This document shows, in pieces, positions 45,186 to 53,259 of a stretch of DNA of 59,058 bases. Each line of letters opens with the position of its first letter. Positions within the stretch are counted from its first letter, which is position 1. Source of the DNA: Thermotalea metallivorans (GTDB taxonomy: Bacteria > Bacillota > Clostridia > Peptostreptococcales > Thermotaleaceae); NCBI RefSeq assembly GCF_001562415.1, contig NZ_LOEE01000041.1, positions 1-59,058 of the forward strand. Direction: 5' to 3'. A program made the translations under genes and the position numbers. Below the pieces are notes generated by a model. The model was given only the letters and a program-made list of their open reading frames with translations. It had not been told where the DNA came from and did not search any database.

Positions 45186-45788
45186 CTATTCCACCCTGTT
45201 TTCTCTGTCTCCTCCACCGATCCATGGATCTTCTCCTTTTTCCCATGCTTCGATATATTCATCAATGGTCATCACCTTCGTAAATATGCTTAAATCCTTT
45301 AAGCCGTATTCATGCATTTCCTCTGTTTTAGAGGCACATCCATCACTTAATGTAATCACCTTATAGGCATGATAAAGAGCATCGGAGGCTGTGCTTCTTA
45401 CGCATACATTGGTCCAGACCCCTGTCACCACAACGGTATCGATATTTTCTTCTCTTAAATACAAGTCTAAATCCGTATAGGCAAAGCCACTGTGTCTCCT
45501 CTTTTGAACAATATACTCATCTCCTTGGGGATAAAGTTCCGGTATAAAGTCCGAACCCCATGTTCCCTTCACTGCATGGACAGGTCTTACACGAAAATCG
45601 GCATCATTTTTCCGGTGAGCTTCTTGAATGTGCACCAGCTGCACATTGTCATCCCTGCGGCTTCTTACCCACCCAAAGAGCTTTTGCAGATTGGGAATGA
45701 TGGCATCTCCGCCGGGACATCGTAATGGCGCTTTTTCCCCAATAAAATCATTCAACATATCTATGACCAAAATTGCGTGTCTAGCCAT
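45186..45788 (-). CDS. Isochorismatase-family amidohydrolase, candidate ureidoimidazole-carboxylate hydrolase
   Basis: A 200-residue cysteine hydrolase of the isochorismatase fold with an intact catalytic triad: D10 (VIDMLNDF), K96 (VQKRRHSGF) and C129 (TNVCVRST). Members cleave N-carbamoyl or amide bonds (nicotinamidase, N-carbamoylsarcosine amidase, RutB). In this operon the natural job is to strip the ureido group from 4-ureido-5-imidazolecarboxylate to give the amine, CO2 and ammonia; that is inference. The ATG at 45788 has GGGGG upstream. It is followed by UbiX after 27 bases. Confidence 0.9.
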   Translation of the reverse strand: MARHAILVIDMLNDFIGEKAPLRCPGGDAIIPNLQKLFGWVRSRRDDNVQLVHIQEAHRKNDADFRVRPVHAVKGTWGSDFIPELYPQGDEYIVQKRRHSGFAYTDLDLYLREENIDTVVVTGVWTNVCVRSTASDALYHAYKVITLSDGCASKTEEMHEYGLKDLSIFTKVMTIDEYIEAWEKGEDPWIGGGDRENRVE

Positions 45789-45851
45789 TTTCAACTTCCC
45801 CCTTTTATTCTGATTGGATGTTTAACAAATCCTTCCGTATGTTTTTTGTTG

Positions 45852-45910
45852 AAGCTGCCCGTCACCAGTTACCAGTATTTGGTAGTCTGCAACTGGTAAC
45901 TGGGAACAGG
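45852..45910. repeat. CAGTTACCAG-type repeat, copy with a hairpin
   Basis: The segment gtcaccagttaccagt pairs with actggtaactggg a short way downstream. Related degenerate copies are at 29168-29209, 53055-53097 and 54979-55058. It lies in the gap between the two hydrolase genes. Confidence 0.6.
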
Positions 45911-45980
45911 GCATTTACTGCACAAAAAAGATCATCCTCATAAAACATAGATTCCGCTTTAGCATTGTATGGCAGCCGGC

Positions 45981-47396
45981 CTAGAACTTAAGAATTCTAT
46001 CTAATTTCTGAATGCTCTGTCTCCTGATGAATTGCCCGTGCCCTTCACGGCCGACAATGCCCACCTTATCATCATATACTAGTTTTCCTCGAACTACGGT
46101 CTTCACAGGTTTGCCCTTCAACTTAAACCCATGGAAGGGTGTGTACTTGGCCATGGTGTACATCTTGTCTTTATCAATGACCCATTCCTTCTCCAGATCG
46201 ATGATTGTAAAATCTGCATCAGAACCGATATGCATGGCCCCCTTCTTGGGATATATGCCGTAATGCTTGGCGGGGGCAGTGCTTAAAACTTCTACCATCC
46301 TGCTTAAAGAAAGCCTTCCTTTGTTGTAACCTTCGCTAACGATCACCGGTACCATGGTTTCTACCCCCGGAATCCCTGGGAAAGCAGTCCAGATATTCAT
46401 TCCTTCCGCTTCCTTTTCTGTAGGAATCTCATAAGGTGCATGGTCTGTAGCCACAAAGTCAATTCTTCCATCCCTTAGTGCTTCCCAGTGGATTTCATTG
46501 TCCTCTTTGCACCGGAGGGGCGGTGCAATCTTTGCAAACTGCTTGAATTCCGTCATGGCATCTTTATAATTTAAAGTCAGGTAGTGGGGACATGTTTCTG
46601 CTGTTACATCTACACCCCTCTTTTTTGCTTCTCCAACCAGTTTTGCTCCGATTCCTGTACTCATATGCACGATGTGAAGTCTGGCTCCCGTTTCCTCAGC
46701 AAAACTAATTCCCAGTTCAATGGCTACCTTTTCAGCCAGGTGACTTCTGGCCTCTGCCCAAGCCGGACCATCCATTCGGCCTTCGTTTTGGAACTTCTTT
46801 ACATAGTAATCGCACATGGCAAAATTTTCTGCATGGATACCAATAGGCAACCCTGTCTCTGCCACAGCCCTAAAAGCCTCCAACATTTCCGGATCTGTTA
46901 CCCTCGGATAGGTGGGTACCGACGGTGTCATATATACCTTGAAAGCAACTACGCCGTAGTCTGCCTGTTCTTTTACATGATGCAGCCACCCTTCTCTGAC
47001 GTCTTCTCCCGTCACGCCTCCCCACATGGCATAATCGATGATAGCTTTATCCTTGATGGCATTCAGTTTATGCTCAAGATTTTCGATGCTTCTAACGGAG
47101 GGTACAGAACAGCAGGGCATATCAATGATGGTAGTCACACCACCGCTGGCTGCCGCTGAAGTTCCCGTTAAAAAATTTTCTCTGTGGGTAAAGCCCGGGT
47201 CGTTGATATGCGTATGGGAATCAATACACCCCGGTATGGTTAAGTGCCCTTCTGCATCAATAACCGATGCCGCTTCGATTCCCTCCGTGTTCGGTACAAA
47301 CCCTGTAATCTTTTCATCTACGATCAAGATATTGGTCAAAATTGTGTCATTCCCTTGCGGTATTCTTGCATTTTTAATCATTACATCCACTTGCAT
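45981..47396 (-). CDS. Dihydropyrimidinase/allantoinase-like amidohydrolase, candidate xanthine amidohydrolase
   Basis: A 471-residue cyclic-amide hydrolase. The binuclear metal site is complete: H61 and H63 (SHTH), K153 (AFKVYM, the lysine that is carboxylated), H188, H244 and D318 (ATDHAPY). The family opens six- and five-membered cyclic ureides and imides. Here the best-fitting reaction is opening of the pyrimidine ring of xanthine to 4-ureido-5-imidazolecarboxylate, the known first step in purine-fermenting clostridia; this is inference. The last 20 residues (HGQFIRRQ...LDRILKF) form an extra basic amphipathic helix that could target it to the shell. Confidence 0.9.
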   Translation of the reverse strand: MQVDVMIKNARIPQGNDTILTNILIVDEKITGFVPNTEGIEAASVIDAEGHLTIPGCIDSHTHINDPGFTHRENFLTGTSAAASGGVTTIIDMPCCSVPSVRSIENLEHKLNAIKDKAIIDYAMWGGVTGEDVREGWLHHVKEQADYGVVAFKVYMTPSVPTYPRVTDPEMLEAFRAVAETGLPIGIHAENFAMCDYYVKKFQNEGRMDGPAWAEARSHLAEKVAIELGISFAEETGARLHIVHMSTGIGAKLVGEAKKRGVDVTAETCPHYLTLNYKDAMTEFKQFAKIAPPLRCKEDNEIHWEALRDGRIDFVATDHAPYEIPTEKEAEGMNIWTAFPGIPGVETMVPVIVSEGYNKGRLSLSRMVEVLSTAPAKHYGIYPKKGAMHIGSDADFTIIDLEKEWVIDKDKMYTMAKYTPFHGFKLKGKPVKTVVRGKLVYDDKVGIVGREGHGQFIRRQSIQKLDRILKF

Positions 47397-47469
47397 TTGA
47401 AATCCCCCTCTTTTTCCATAGAAATATTTTATGAAATTTTTGTTTGAAAACCTTTTCTTACAGATCCCT

Positions 47470-48375
47470 CTATCCCATCAAATGAGTTTCCAGGATTTGA
47501 TCTTTTCTGAAGTTTTCAAGCCCTAGGAAATACTCTAATGAATTTAACAGATAATCCAATTTCACCGGCCCCACAATCTCTGATCCCGTTACGGCTACTC
47601 CATACCTTGCAGCCTCCTGCTTGATAAAGTTATACACCCTATACAGTGGAGTAGCACCACAATCAAACATATTCATAGATACAACAGTACCCTCCCTTTC
47701 CGGAAATTTAATTCCTACGGCTCGGACTGTAGAGAATCCCCCGCTGGGTCCCCTGACACCTTTTGCAATAGCCTTGGCAATGTCTAAATTTTCGGTAGCC
47801 AGGAATACATTATAGGCGGTCAATCCTTCCGTATCTGCACTGACAATGGTGGCTCCTGCCGTGGGATGGAGGGCTGCAGGTCCGATATCGGGCTTGCGTT
47901 CGTCGGTATGTACTACCAATTTTAAACCTTCATACTGTCCCTTACGGATGAAAGAAAGGGCTTTTCTATCTTCATTCCTTGCATTGACCCCCGAAAAATA
48001 CACCGGTACCTGATATCTTTTATAGATTTCTTCTCCGATTTCTTCCGCCAGGGAGCGACAAGCATCCAACGTGATATTTTTAAAAGGGAAAATTGGAATC
48101 GTATCTTGGGCTCCGATCCTCGGATGAGTTCCTTGTTGTTCCTCCATATTGATCAATTCATAACTTTTCCCCGCCATGGCAAGGAGTACTTCTTTTAATG
48201 GCTGAGGTTCTCCGATCAAGGTGACAACGGTCCGATTAAAATCGTACTCCGGTTCATAGCTTACCAGTTTGACACCCTCCACATTTCGAACTGTATCTAC
48301 GATGGCCTCTATGACTTCTTTTCTTCTTCCCTCGCTGAAATTGGGCACAGCCAATATGTATTGCTTGTCATTCAT
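47470..48375 (-). CDS. Folate formiminotransferase, candidate formiminoglycine:THF formiminotransferase
   Basis: A 301-residue protein equal to the formiminotransferase half of FTCD (glutamate formimidoyltransferase). The start (VPNFSEGR), GTHPRIGAQDTIPIFP and VRGPSGGFSTVRAVG segments are characteristic. No cyclodeaminase domain is attached. The family moves a formimino group to tetrahydrofolate. At the head of a purine operon the likely donor is formiminoglycine, giving glycine and 5-formimino-THF, rather than formiminoglutamate from histidine; no hut genes are nearby. GGAGG precedes the ATG. Confidence 0.92.
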   Translation of the reverse strand: MNDKQYILAVPNFSEGRRKEVIEAIVDTVRNVEGVKLVSYEPEYDFNRTVVTLIGEPQPLKEVLLAMAGKSYELINMEEQQGTHPRIGAQDTIPIFPFKNITLDACRSLAEEIGEEIYKRYQVPVYFSGVNARNEDRKALSFIRKGQYEGLKLVVHTDERKPDIGPAALHPTAGATIVSADTEGLTAYNVFLATENLDIAKAIAKGVRGPSGGFSTVRAVGIKFPEREGTVVSMNMFDCGATPLYRVYNFIKQEAARYGVAVTGSEIVGPVKLDYLLNSLEYFLGLENFRKDQILETHLMG

Positions 48376-48738
48376 GATCCTGATCCTCCTTTTGTTTCTG
48401 TCTTTGTCATTTTCATAATTTTATATATTGATTGAATTCTCAAAATATACTCAAAACCCTTTGTAGTCTTTCTATAAAAGACAAAGACTTCTAGGAGTAC
48501 ATATACAGATCATTTTGTTTTTTTTCTATAATTTTTTCGGAATTTTCCTATGATTTTCTTTTGTTTTTGACAGTTGAAGTCAGAGGATTCCAATCCCTCC
48601 ACTGCCCCCGTCTTCCTATTTCTTTTCCAGCATCACAAAACAGCAAAAAAACTGGAAAGCAGGAATTTATTTCACCATATCTAATACTTTATAGTACATG
48701 GAGTACGGAAACAGAAATAAAAAGAAAGGAGAAGACCT
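48376..48738. other. Divergent intergenic region heading the BMC operon and the cyclase gene
   Basis: No gene is visible. The region should hold promoters for both directions. A short dyad, gtctttctataaaagac at about 48467-48483, lies on the operon side. I could not single out a convincing -35/-10 pair on either strand and saw no riboswitch. The last bases carry the GGAGA site of the cyclase-family gene. Confidence 0.5.
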
Positions 48739-49431
48739 ATGGGATTAAAATTAATTGATCTTTCTCAAGAAATCTATCAAGGAATGTCCGTTTTCCCGAT
48801 GCATCAAAAGACATTCATCATGACCAATATGACCCATGAAGAAAATATGCGGACAACAGGCAGCACAAAACTCGGCTTTTCTGCGAGAAACCTTCTTATC
48901 AGCGAGCACGGAGGGACCCATTGTGATGCTGTATGGGAATATAAACCCTCGGGATTGACCATCGACAAAATGCCTTTGCATTATTTTTGGGGAAGCGCCA
49001 TCTGCATTGATGTGTCCCATGTGCCTCCAACCCGGTATATTGAACCGGAGGACCTGCAAAAAGCCGTGGCAAAATCCGGTCAGACCATCCAACAGGGAGA
49101 TATCGTCCTTTTATACACCGGCCACTACGATCACCACTTCCAGACAGACAAATGGCAAACTACCTACACAGGACTAAGCTACGCCGGAGCAAAATGGCTA
49201 GCCGAACAAGGAGTCGTCAATATTGGCGTGGATGCCCCCGCCATTGATCACCCGGAAGACCTGGACTTTTCAGGACACTTGGTTTGCGGCGAATACGACA
49301 TCACCAATACGGAAAATCTTTGCAACCTGGATAAGGTGGTGAACCGGAGATTTCTATATTTTGGGCTGCCTCTGAAAATAAGGGATGGATCTGGCTCTCC
49401 CATCCGTGCTGTTGCCCTTGTGGAAGAATAA
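48739..49431 (+). CDS. Cyclase-family metal-dependent hydrolase, candidate 4-imidazolone hydrolase
   Basis: A 230-residue hydrolase of the cyclase superfamily (kynurenine formamidase KynB, isatin hydrolase). The metal-binding motif HGGTHCD (H57, H61, D63) and the GVDAPAID segment are in place. Isatin hydrolase of this family opens a cyclic lactam, so opening of 4-imidazolone to formiminoglycine is chemically plausible. That is inference based on context. The gene is transcribed away from the BMC operon, sharing its intergenic region. GGAGA lies 7 bases before the ATG. Confidence 0.85.
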   Translation: MGLKLIDLSQEIYQGMSVFPMHQKTFIMTNMTHEENMRTTGSTKLGFSARNLLISEHGGTHCDAVWEYKPSGLTIDKMPLHYFWGSAICIDVSHVPPTRYIEPEDLQKAVAKSGQTIQQGDIVLLYTGHYDHHFQTDKWQTTYTGLSYAGAKWLAEQGVVNIGVDAPAIDHPEDLDFSGHLVCGEYDITNTENLCNLDKVVNRRFLYFGLPLKIRDGSGSPIRAVALVEE

Positions 49432-49435
49432 AAGA

Positions 49436-49467
49436 GCAGGACCTCCCTTTTTCAAAAGGGAGCCTGC
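49436..49467. terminator. Hairpin between the convergent cyclase and PucR genes
   Basis: Outer arms gcagg/cctgc and inner arms ctccctttt/aaaagggag enclose two loop bases with a two-base bulge. It overlaps the last codons of the PucR gene. No long T run follows, so it is probably a moderate bidirectional terminator. Confidence 0.6.
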
Positions 49468-51140
49468 GAAGAACATCTTAATATTTTCATGATTTTTAGA
49501 GCTGTTTCAAGATTGAACCGGTCTTCAGCGTTATCTATATCTCTGCCCGTAATCTGCTTAATTCGCTGAATTCGATAAAGAATCGTATTATAGTGAGTAA
49601 AAAGCAATTCTGACATTTTTTTTAGATTTCCGTTGGTTTCAAAATAAATTTGCAATGTTTTTACAAGCTCTGTATTTTTATTTTGATCATATTCCACCAA
49701 GGGCAGCAATGTCTGTTGATAAAAACTGCAAAGTTCCTCCCTGAGACTTTCCTGACATAGAATCTTGTATACTCCCAGATCTTCGAAATAAACGATTTGC
49801 TCCTTCCCCAAAAGCATTCCCGCTTCTATGGCCCGCTCCGCATCTCTTACGCTCTTGTAGACCTGCTCCAAACCCTTATACGGCCTGCCAATGCCCATGA
49901 CAAAATTATTCTCAGGAAACAATTCCTTTGCCAACCGGCAGATCTTGTTTCCATATTGCCTTATTTTTTGTTGGGCGTCCTTTTCCCCATGCCACAGGGT
50001 AAGAATAGAAATTTTATCTTCCCTTCCAATGATCATCCCATGCCATTGTTCATGGATCAGAGCCTTTTCTAGATTTAGTATCAGTCTTGCCTTTAAATCA
50101 TCAGCCGTTTCTTGCTTTTTTCTTTTTTCCTGTCCCCAGATTTTTAGGAGACAAATCTGGATGACCGTATAATACCCGTTGCTGTCCAGTTTATAAATAT
50201 TCGCCCTGCTGACCGCAGCCGTTTTTCTCTTCTCATCATTAGAAATCAAGCTTTCAAAAAATTCTACCTTATATCGGTGTTCTACCTCATAGACGGAGCT
50301 TTTTTTGAGAAATTCCAATGCAATAATGGGAGAAGCCGATTCCAGTGCCACTTTGTCAAAATTACTGATTTCCCTATAGGCTTCCCAGACCAGAATGTGT
50401 CCTTGCACATTTCCCTTGACGATAATTGGAATTATGACCTTTCGCATGGCGCGATCTTCCACCTGGTCCCATTTTTCTGTCTTTGCATCAATTTTTTTAT
50501 TTTCAGGATTGCTTTCAAAAAATATATTACTTCTTTCTATCAGTTTTCCATAATCGCAGCCGTCCTGTCTATCCATGTGATAGATATATTCATCAAAATA
50601 ATGGTCCCTGACAAGAATGGGATTCTTGATTGTCTGCTTGAGAGTTTTTATGATTTCCTTCACACTTCCCCCTTTGAGAACAACACCCATCAAATCATTA
50701 TGAACATTTTCAACTTTCTGTAGCAAAGCAGCCTGCTTGTTAAAAATTTCTTTAAATATAGGTGTCATAATATCCGTAAAGGCAGTTGCATAATAAAGAT
50801 CAATAATAGGAAAACCCAAGTGGTCGGCAAGATCAATTACTTCCCTTGAAAGGCCGTCAATATAAGGATAGATCTTGATGCCCATCCCCGCCAACTTTTT
50901 TTTACTGGATTCCGTAATCAATTTTTTCTGTAGTTCAATATCATCTTTCCTAAAGGAGTAGGCCGTCGTAAGCAGCAGTTCCCCCTCGCTCACCCAATGG
51001 AGAATATCTGGGTCTGCCATGATATTTACCCTCGTAATAATATTATCGATACCACTGTGACCGGCAATGATTTTGCACTTGTCCATGCACTCCATTTCCA
51101 TAGCCTGTCTGATGGTAATCCCACTTTCTTTTAATATCAT
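49452..51140 (-). CDS. PucR-family purine catabolism regulator
   Basis: A 562-residue regulator. The N-terminal PucR domain (1 to about 125) begins with ITIRQAMEM and includes ILHWVSEGELLLTT. A middle GGDEF-like/CdaR region follows. The C-terminal HTH_30 domain ends LKKMSELLFTHYNTILYRIQRIKQITG. PucR-type proteins activate purine degradation in Bacillus. Its place between the cyclase gene and the second purine permease makes it the likely regulator of this cluster. Inducer and binding site are unknown; an inverted repeat upstream of the permease is a candidate site. Confidence 0.92.
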   Translation of the reverse strand: MILKESGITIRQAMEMECMDKCKIIAGHSGIDNIITRVNIMADPDILHWVSEGELLLTTAYSFRKDDIELQKKLITESSKKKLAGMGIKIYPYIDGLSREVIDLADHLGFPIIDLYYATAFTDIMTPIFKEIFNKQAALLQKVENVHNDLMGVVLKGGSVKEIIKTLKQTIKNPILVRDHYFDEYIYHMDRQDGCDYGKLIERSNIFFESNPENKKIDAKTEKWDQVEDRAMRKVIIPIIVKGNVQGHILVWEAYREISNFDKVALESASPIIALEFLKKSSVYEVEHRYKVEFFESLISNDEKRKTAAVSRANIYKLDSNGYYTVIQICLLKIWGQEKRKKQETADDLKARLILNLEKALIHEQWHGMIIGREDKISILTLWHGEKDAQQKIRQYGNKICRLAKELFPENNFVMGIGRPYKGLEQVYKSVRDAERAIEAGMLLGKEQIVYFEDLGVYKILCQESLREELCSFYQQTLLPLVEYDQNKNTELVKTLQIYFETNGNLKKMSELLFTHYNTILYRIQRIKQITGRDIDNAEDRFNLETALKIMKILRCSSQAPF

Positions 51141-51562
51141 GTTTCACACCCCTAACCCATATACCCTTATTGAAATCTGATGATTTATATTAATTTTCTG
51201 GATATATTCCAAAATCCCTTCTTTGTTTGTGAATTTCCATCATATGCAACGCTTTCATTTTGAATCCATTTTCCCCCTATGCCTTTTATGCTTTTTCCAC
51301 AAAGGTTTCTTTTCTTGTTTTCTAGGAAACTGCGGCTGTCCTTCCCTCATTTTTTATAGGAATTTTTCTATCCCTTCGTTTGGAAAATTATGAATTTTTT
51401 ACGAAGGTATTTGAAAAATATTCTGAAAATATTTTTGTATCTTTCATATGTTTATACTAATGTCCTCTTCTTCTCTTCCTTCATGAAATTGAAACAAAAG
51501 GGGGTATCGTTTCAATTTATTGTTTCTGTTTAACTTTATTATCGAATTGGAGGGTGATTTCT
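51141..51562. promoter_or_regulatory. pucR/permease divergent region with several inverted repeats
   Basis: No gene is present. Three dyads are visible: ccttcgt/acgaagg (51373-51379 and 51401-51407), aaaaatatt/aatattttt just after it, and a perfect 10-bp inverted repeat aaattgaaac/gtttcaattt (51486-51495 and 51509-51518) about 45 bases before the permease start. The last is the best candidate for a PucR-type operator or an mRNA hairpin. Confidence 0.5.
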
Positions 51563-52933
51563 ATGGACAAAAACCGAATCGCAAAGAGTGGTGCAACAAT
51601 TCTCTATCGCATTGAGGATGTTCCACCCCTGCAAGTAAGTATTCTCCTGGCTTTTCAGCACATTATGGCCGCCTTTGGCGGCATTGTGGCAGTTCCCCTG
51701 GTAGTAGGGGGCGTACTGGGTTTACCTGTAGCCGACTTGGCTTACCTGGTCAGTGCAGCGTTGTTTATGGCAGGCGTTGCTACTTTCATTCAAGCAAAAG
51801 GTATTGGAAAATGCGGTGCAAGGGTTGCCTGTGTCATGGGTACCGATTTTACCTTTGTAGGACCTTCTATTGCTGTAGGAATGGCCGGAGGGTTGCCGGC
51901 CATATTCGGCGCAACCATACTGGGCTCCTTTATAGAAATTATACTCAGCAGATTCATCAAGCCCTTAAGAAAATTTTTCCCACCCATTGTTACCGGAACC
52001 GTCGTTACACTCATCGGTTTAACTCTTCTTCCGGTATCCATTGACTGGGCTGCAGGCGGATACGGTGCTCCTGATTACGGCAGCCTCAAAAACGTTGCTG
52101 TGGCCATGGCCGTGATGGTTGTCACCATGTTTTTAAACCGGTATGGCAAAGGCATCATCAGCTCTGCCGCTGTCATCATCGGCCTTATCTTCGGCTATGT
52201 GATCAGCTATCCTTTGGGTATGCTCAATTTTGCCCCCATTCGGGAAGCAGGTTGGGTTGCCTTGCCCACCATCTTTAGATACGGCGTAACCTTCAGTTTG
52301 GCTGCCTTTATCCCCTTCATCACTGCCTATCTGGTCACCACCATAGAAACCGTCGGCGTTCTCATGGCTATTGGTGAAGCCTCCGAACGGGAACTGACCA
52401 GTGAAGAAATTGAAGCGGGCATCTTGGCAGATGGTGTAGGCAGCTTGATTGCAGGCTTCTTTGGTGCCGGCCCCAATACATCTTTCAGTCAAAATGTAGG
52501 ACTAATTCCTTTAACAAAAGTTGCCAGCCGATTTGTTGTGGTGGTAGCAGGCATTATCCTCATGCTGTTGGGTATATTTCCTAAATTTGGTGCTTTGATT
52601 GCCATCATGCCCAACCCTGTGCTGGGTGGTGCGGGAATCATCATGTTTGGCGTGGTAGCTGCATCAGGTATCAAAACCTTAAAGGAAGTAGAAATGAACA
52701 ATCGAAATTTATTGATCCTGGCCGTATCCATCGGTTTAGGCCTCGGTGTCACCGTCAGGCCCGATTTTATCGCCCATCTTCCCGGTGCACTGAAAAGTCT
52801 TTTCTCCTCCGGAATCAGTGCCGGTACCATCTCTGCTTTGGTATTGAATATCCTTCTAAAAGAAGAATCTAAACTTGCTTACGGATCTGAAGAAAAATCC
52901 ATAGAAATACCTCCTGTTATTGTAGAAGAATAA
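51563..52933 (+). CDS. NCS2-family xanthine/uracil permease
   Basis: A 456-residue membrane transporter of the UraA/XanQ/PucK branch of nucleobase:cation symporter-2. The N-terminal LQVSILLAFQHIMAAFGGIVAVPLVVG segment (core QHIMAAFGG) and the GPNTSFSQNVGLIPLTKVASR motif (core NTSFSQNVG) are typical of xanthine and urate carriers. I chose the ATG at 51563, with GGAGGG upstream. Next to PucR and the xanthine pathway, xanthine or urate is the likely substrate. It differs from the AzgA-type permease at 37409, so the cluster has two importers of different specificity. Confidence 0.93.
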   Translation: MDKNRIAKSGATILYRIEDVPPLQVSILLAFQHIMAAFGGIVAVPLVVGGVLGLPVADLAYLVSAALFMAGVATFIQAKGIGKCGARVACVMGTDFTFVGPSIAVGMAGGLPAIFGATILGSFIEIILSRFIKPLRKFFPPIVTGTVVTLIGLTLLPVSIDWAAGGYGAPDYGSLKNVAVAMAVMVVTMFLNRYGKGIISSAAVIIGLIFGYVISYPLGMLNFAPIREAGWVALPTIFRYGVTFSLAAFIPFITAYLVTTIETVGVLMAIGEASERELTSEEIEAGILADGVGSLIAGFFGAGPNTSFSQNVGLIPLTKVASRFVVVVAGIILMLLGIFPKFGALIAIMPNPVLGGAGIIMFGVVAASGIKTLKEVEMNNRNLLILAVSIGLGLGVTVRPDFIAHLPGALKSLFSSGISAGTISALVLNILLKEESKLAYGSEEKSIEIPPVIVEE

Positions 52934-52949
52934 TTTCTTTTGCAAAAGG

Positions 52950-52987
52950 AAAAAGCTAGGCCAAAGATTTGTTGTCCTAGCTTTTTA
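52950..52987 (+). terminator. Intrinsic terminator of the xanthine permease gene
   Basis: Arms aaaaagctagg and cctagcttttt pair perfectly around a 16-base loop and end in a T run. Confidence 0.9.
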
Positions 52988-53054
52988 TATGCTTATCTTA
53001 TAGGTATGAAATTTTGAAGTTTTATACTGCTGCTTTATTCAATACATTTTTATT

Positions 53055-53097
53055 GTAGCTGCCCGACACCAGCCACCGGCAACTGAAAATAGCTGCG
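53055..53097. repeat. CAGTTACCAG-type repeat fragment
   Basis: tagctgcccgacaccagcc and following bases match the start of the copy at 45852 (aagctgcccgtcaccag). Confidence 0.5.
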
Positions 53098-53101
53098 ATA
53101 G

Positions 53102-53215
53102 AACAAAATCTTCCGTTGGAAAATTGCAAGGAAGACTTTGTTAAAGCACATGATAGAAATTATGGCTTATCCACAATTTATAAAAGTACATAATTCCCTA
53201 TGTGCTATAAAAAAG
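53102..53215 (+). repeat. 110-bp dispersed two-hairpin repeat, copy 3
   Basis: Carries the blocks aatcttccgttgga, aaggaagactttgtt, tgatagaaattatggc, ttatccacaattta and tacataattccc in the reference order. The first half folds through aatcttcc/ggaagactt and the second through gaaattatg/cataattcc. Confidence 0.8.
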
Positions 53216-53259
53216 CTAATTTCCATGAAAGTATAAATGAAACTTTAAAATTGGGTATT

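Noticed and set aside
45186..47396. The hydrolase pair as a reductive pyrimidine degradation pathway
   Set aside because: No dihydropyrimidine dehydrogenase or beta-ureidopropionase is present, and UbiD, formiminotransferase and xanthine dehydrogenase are not part of that route.
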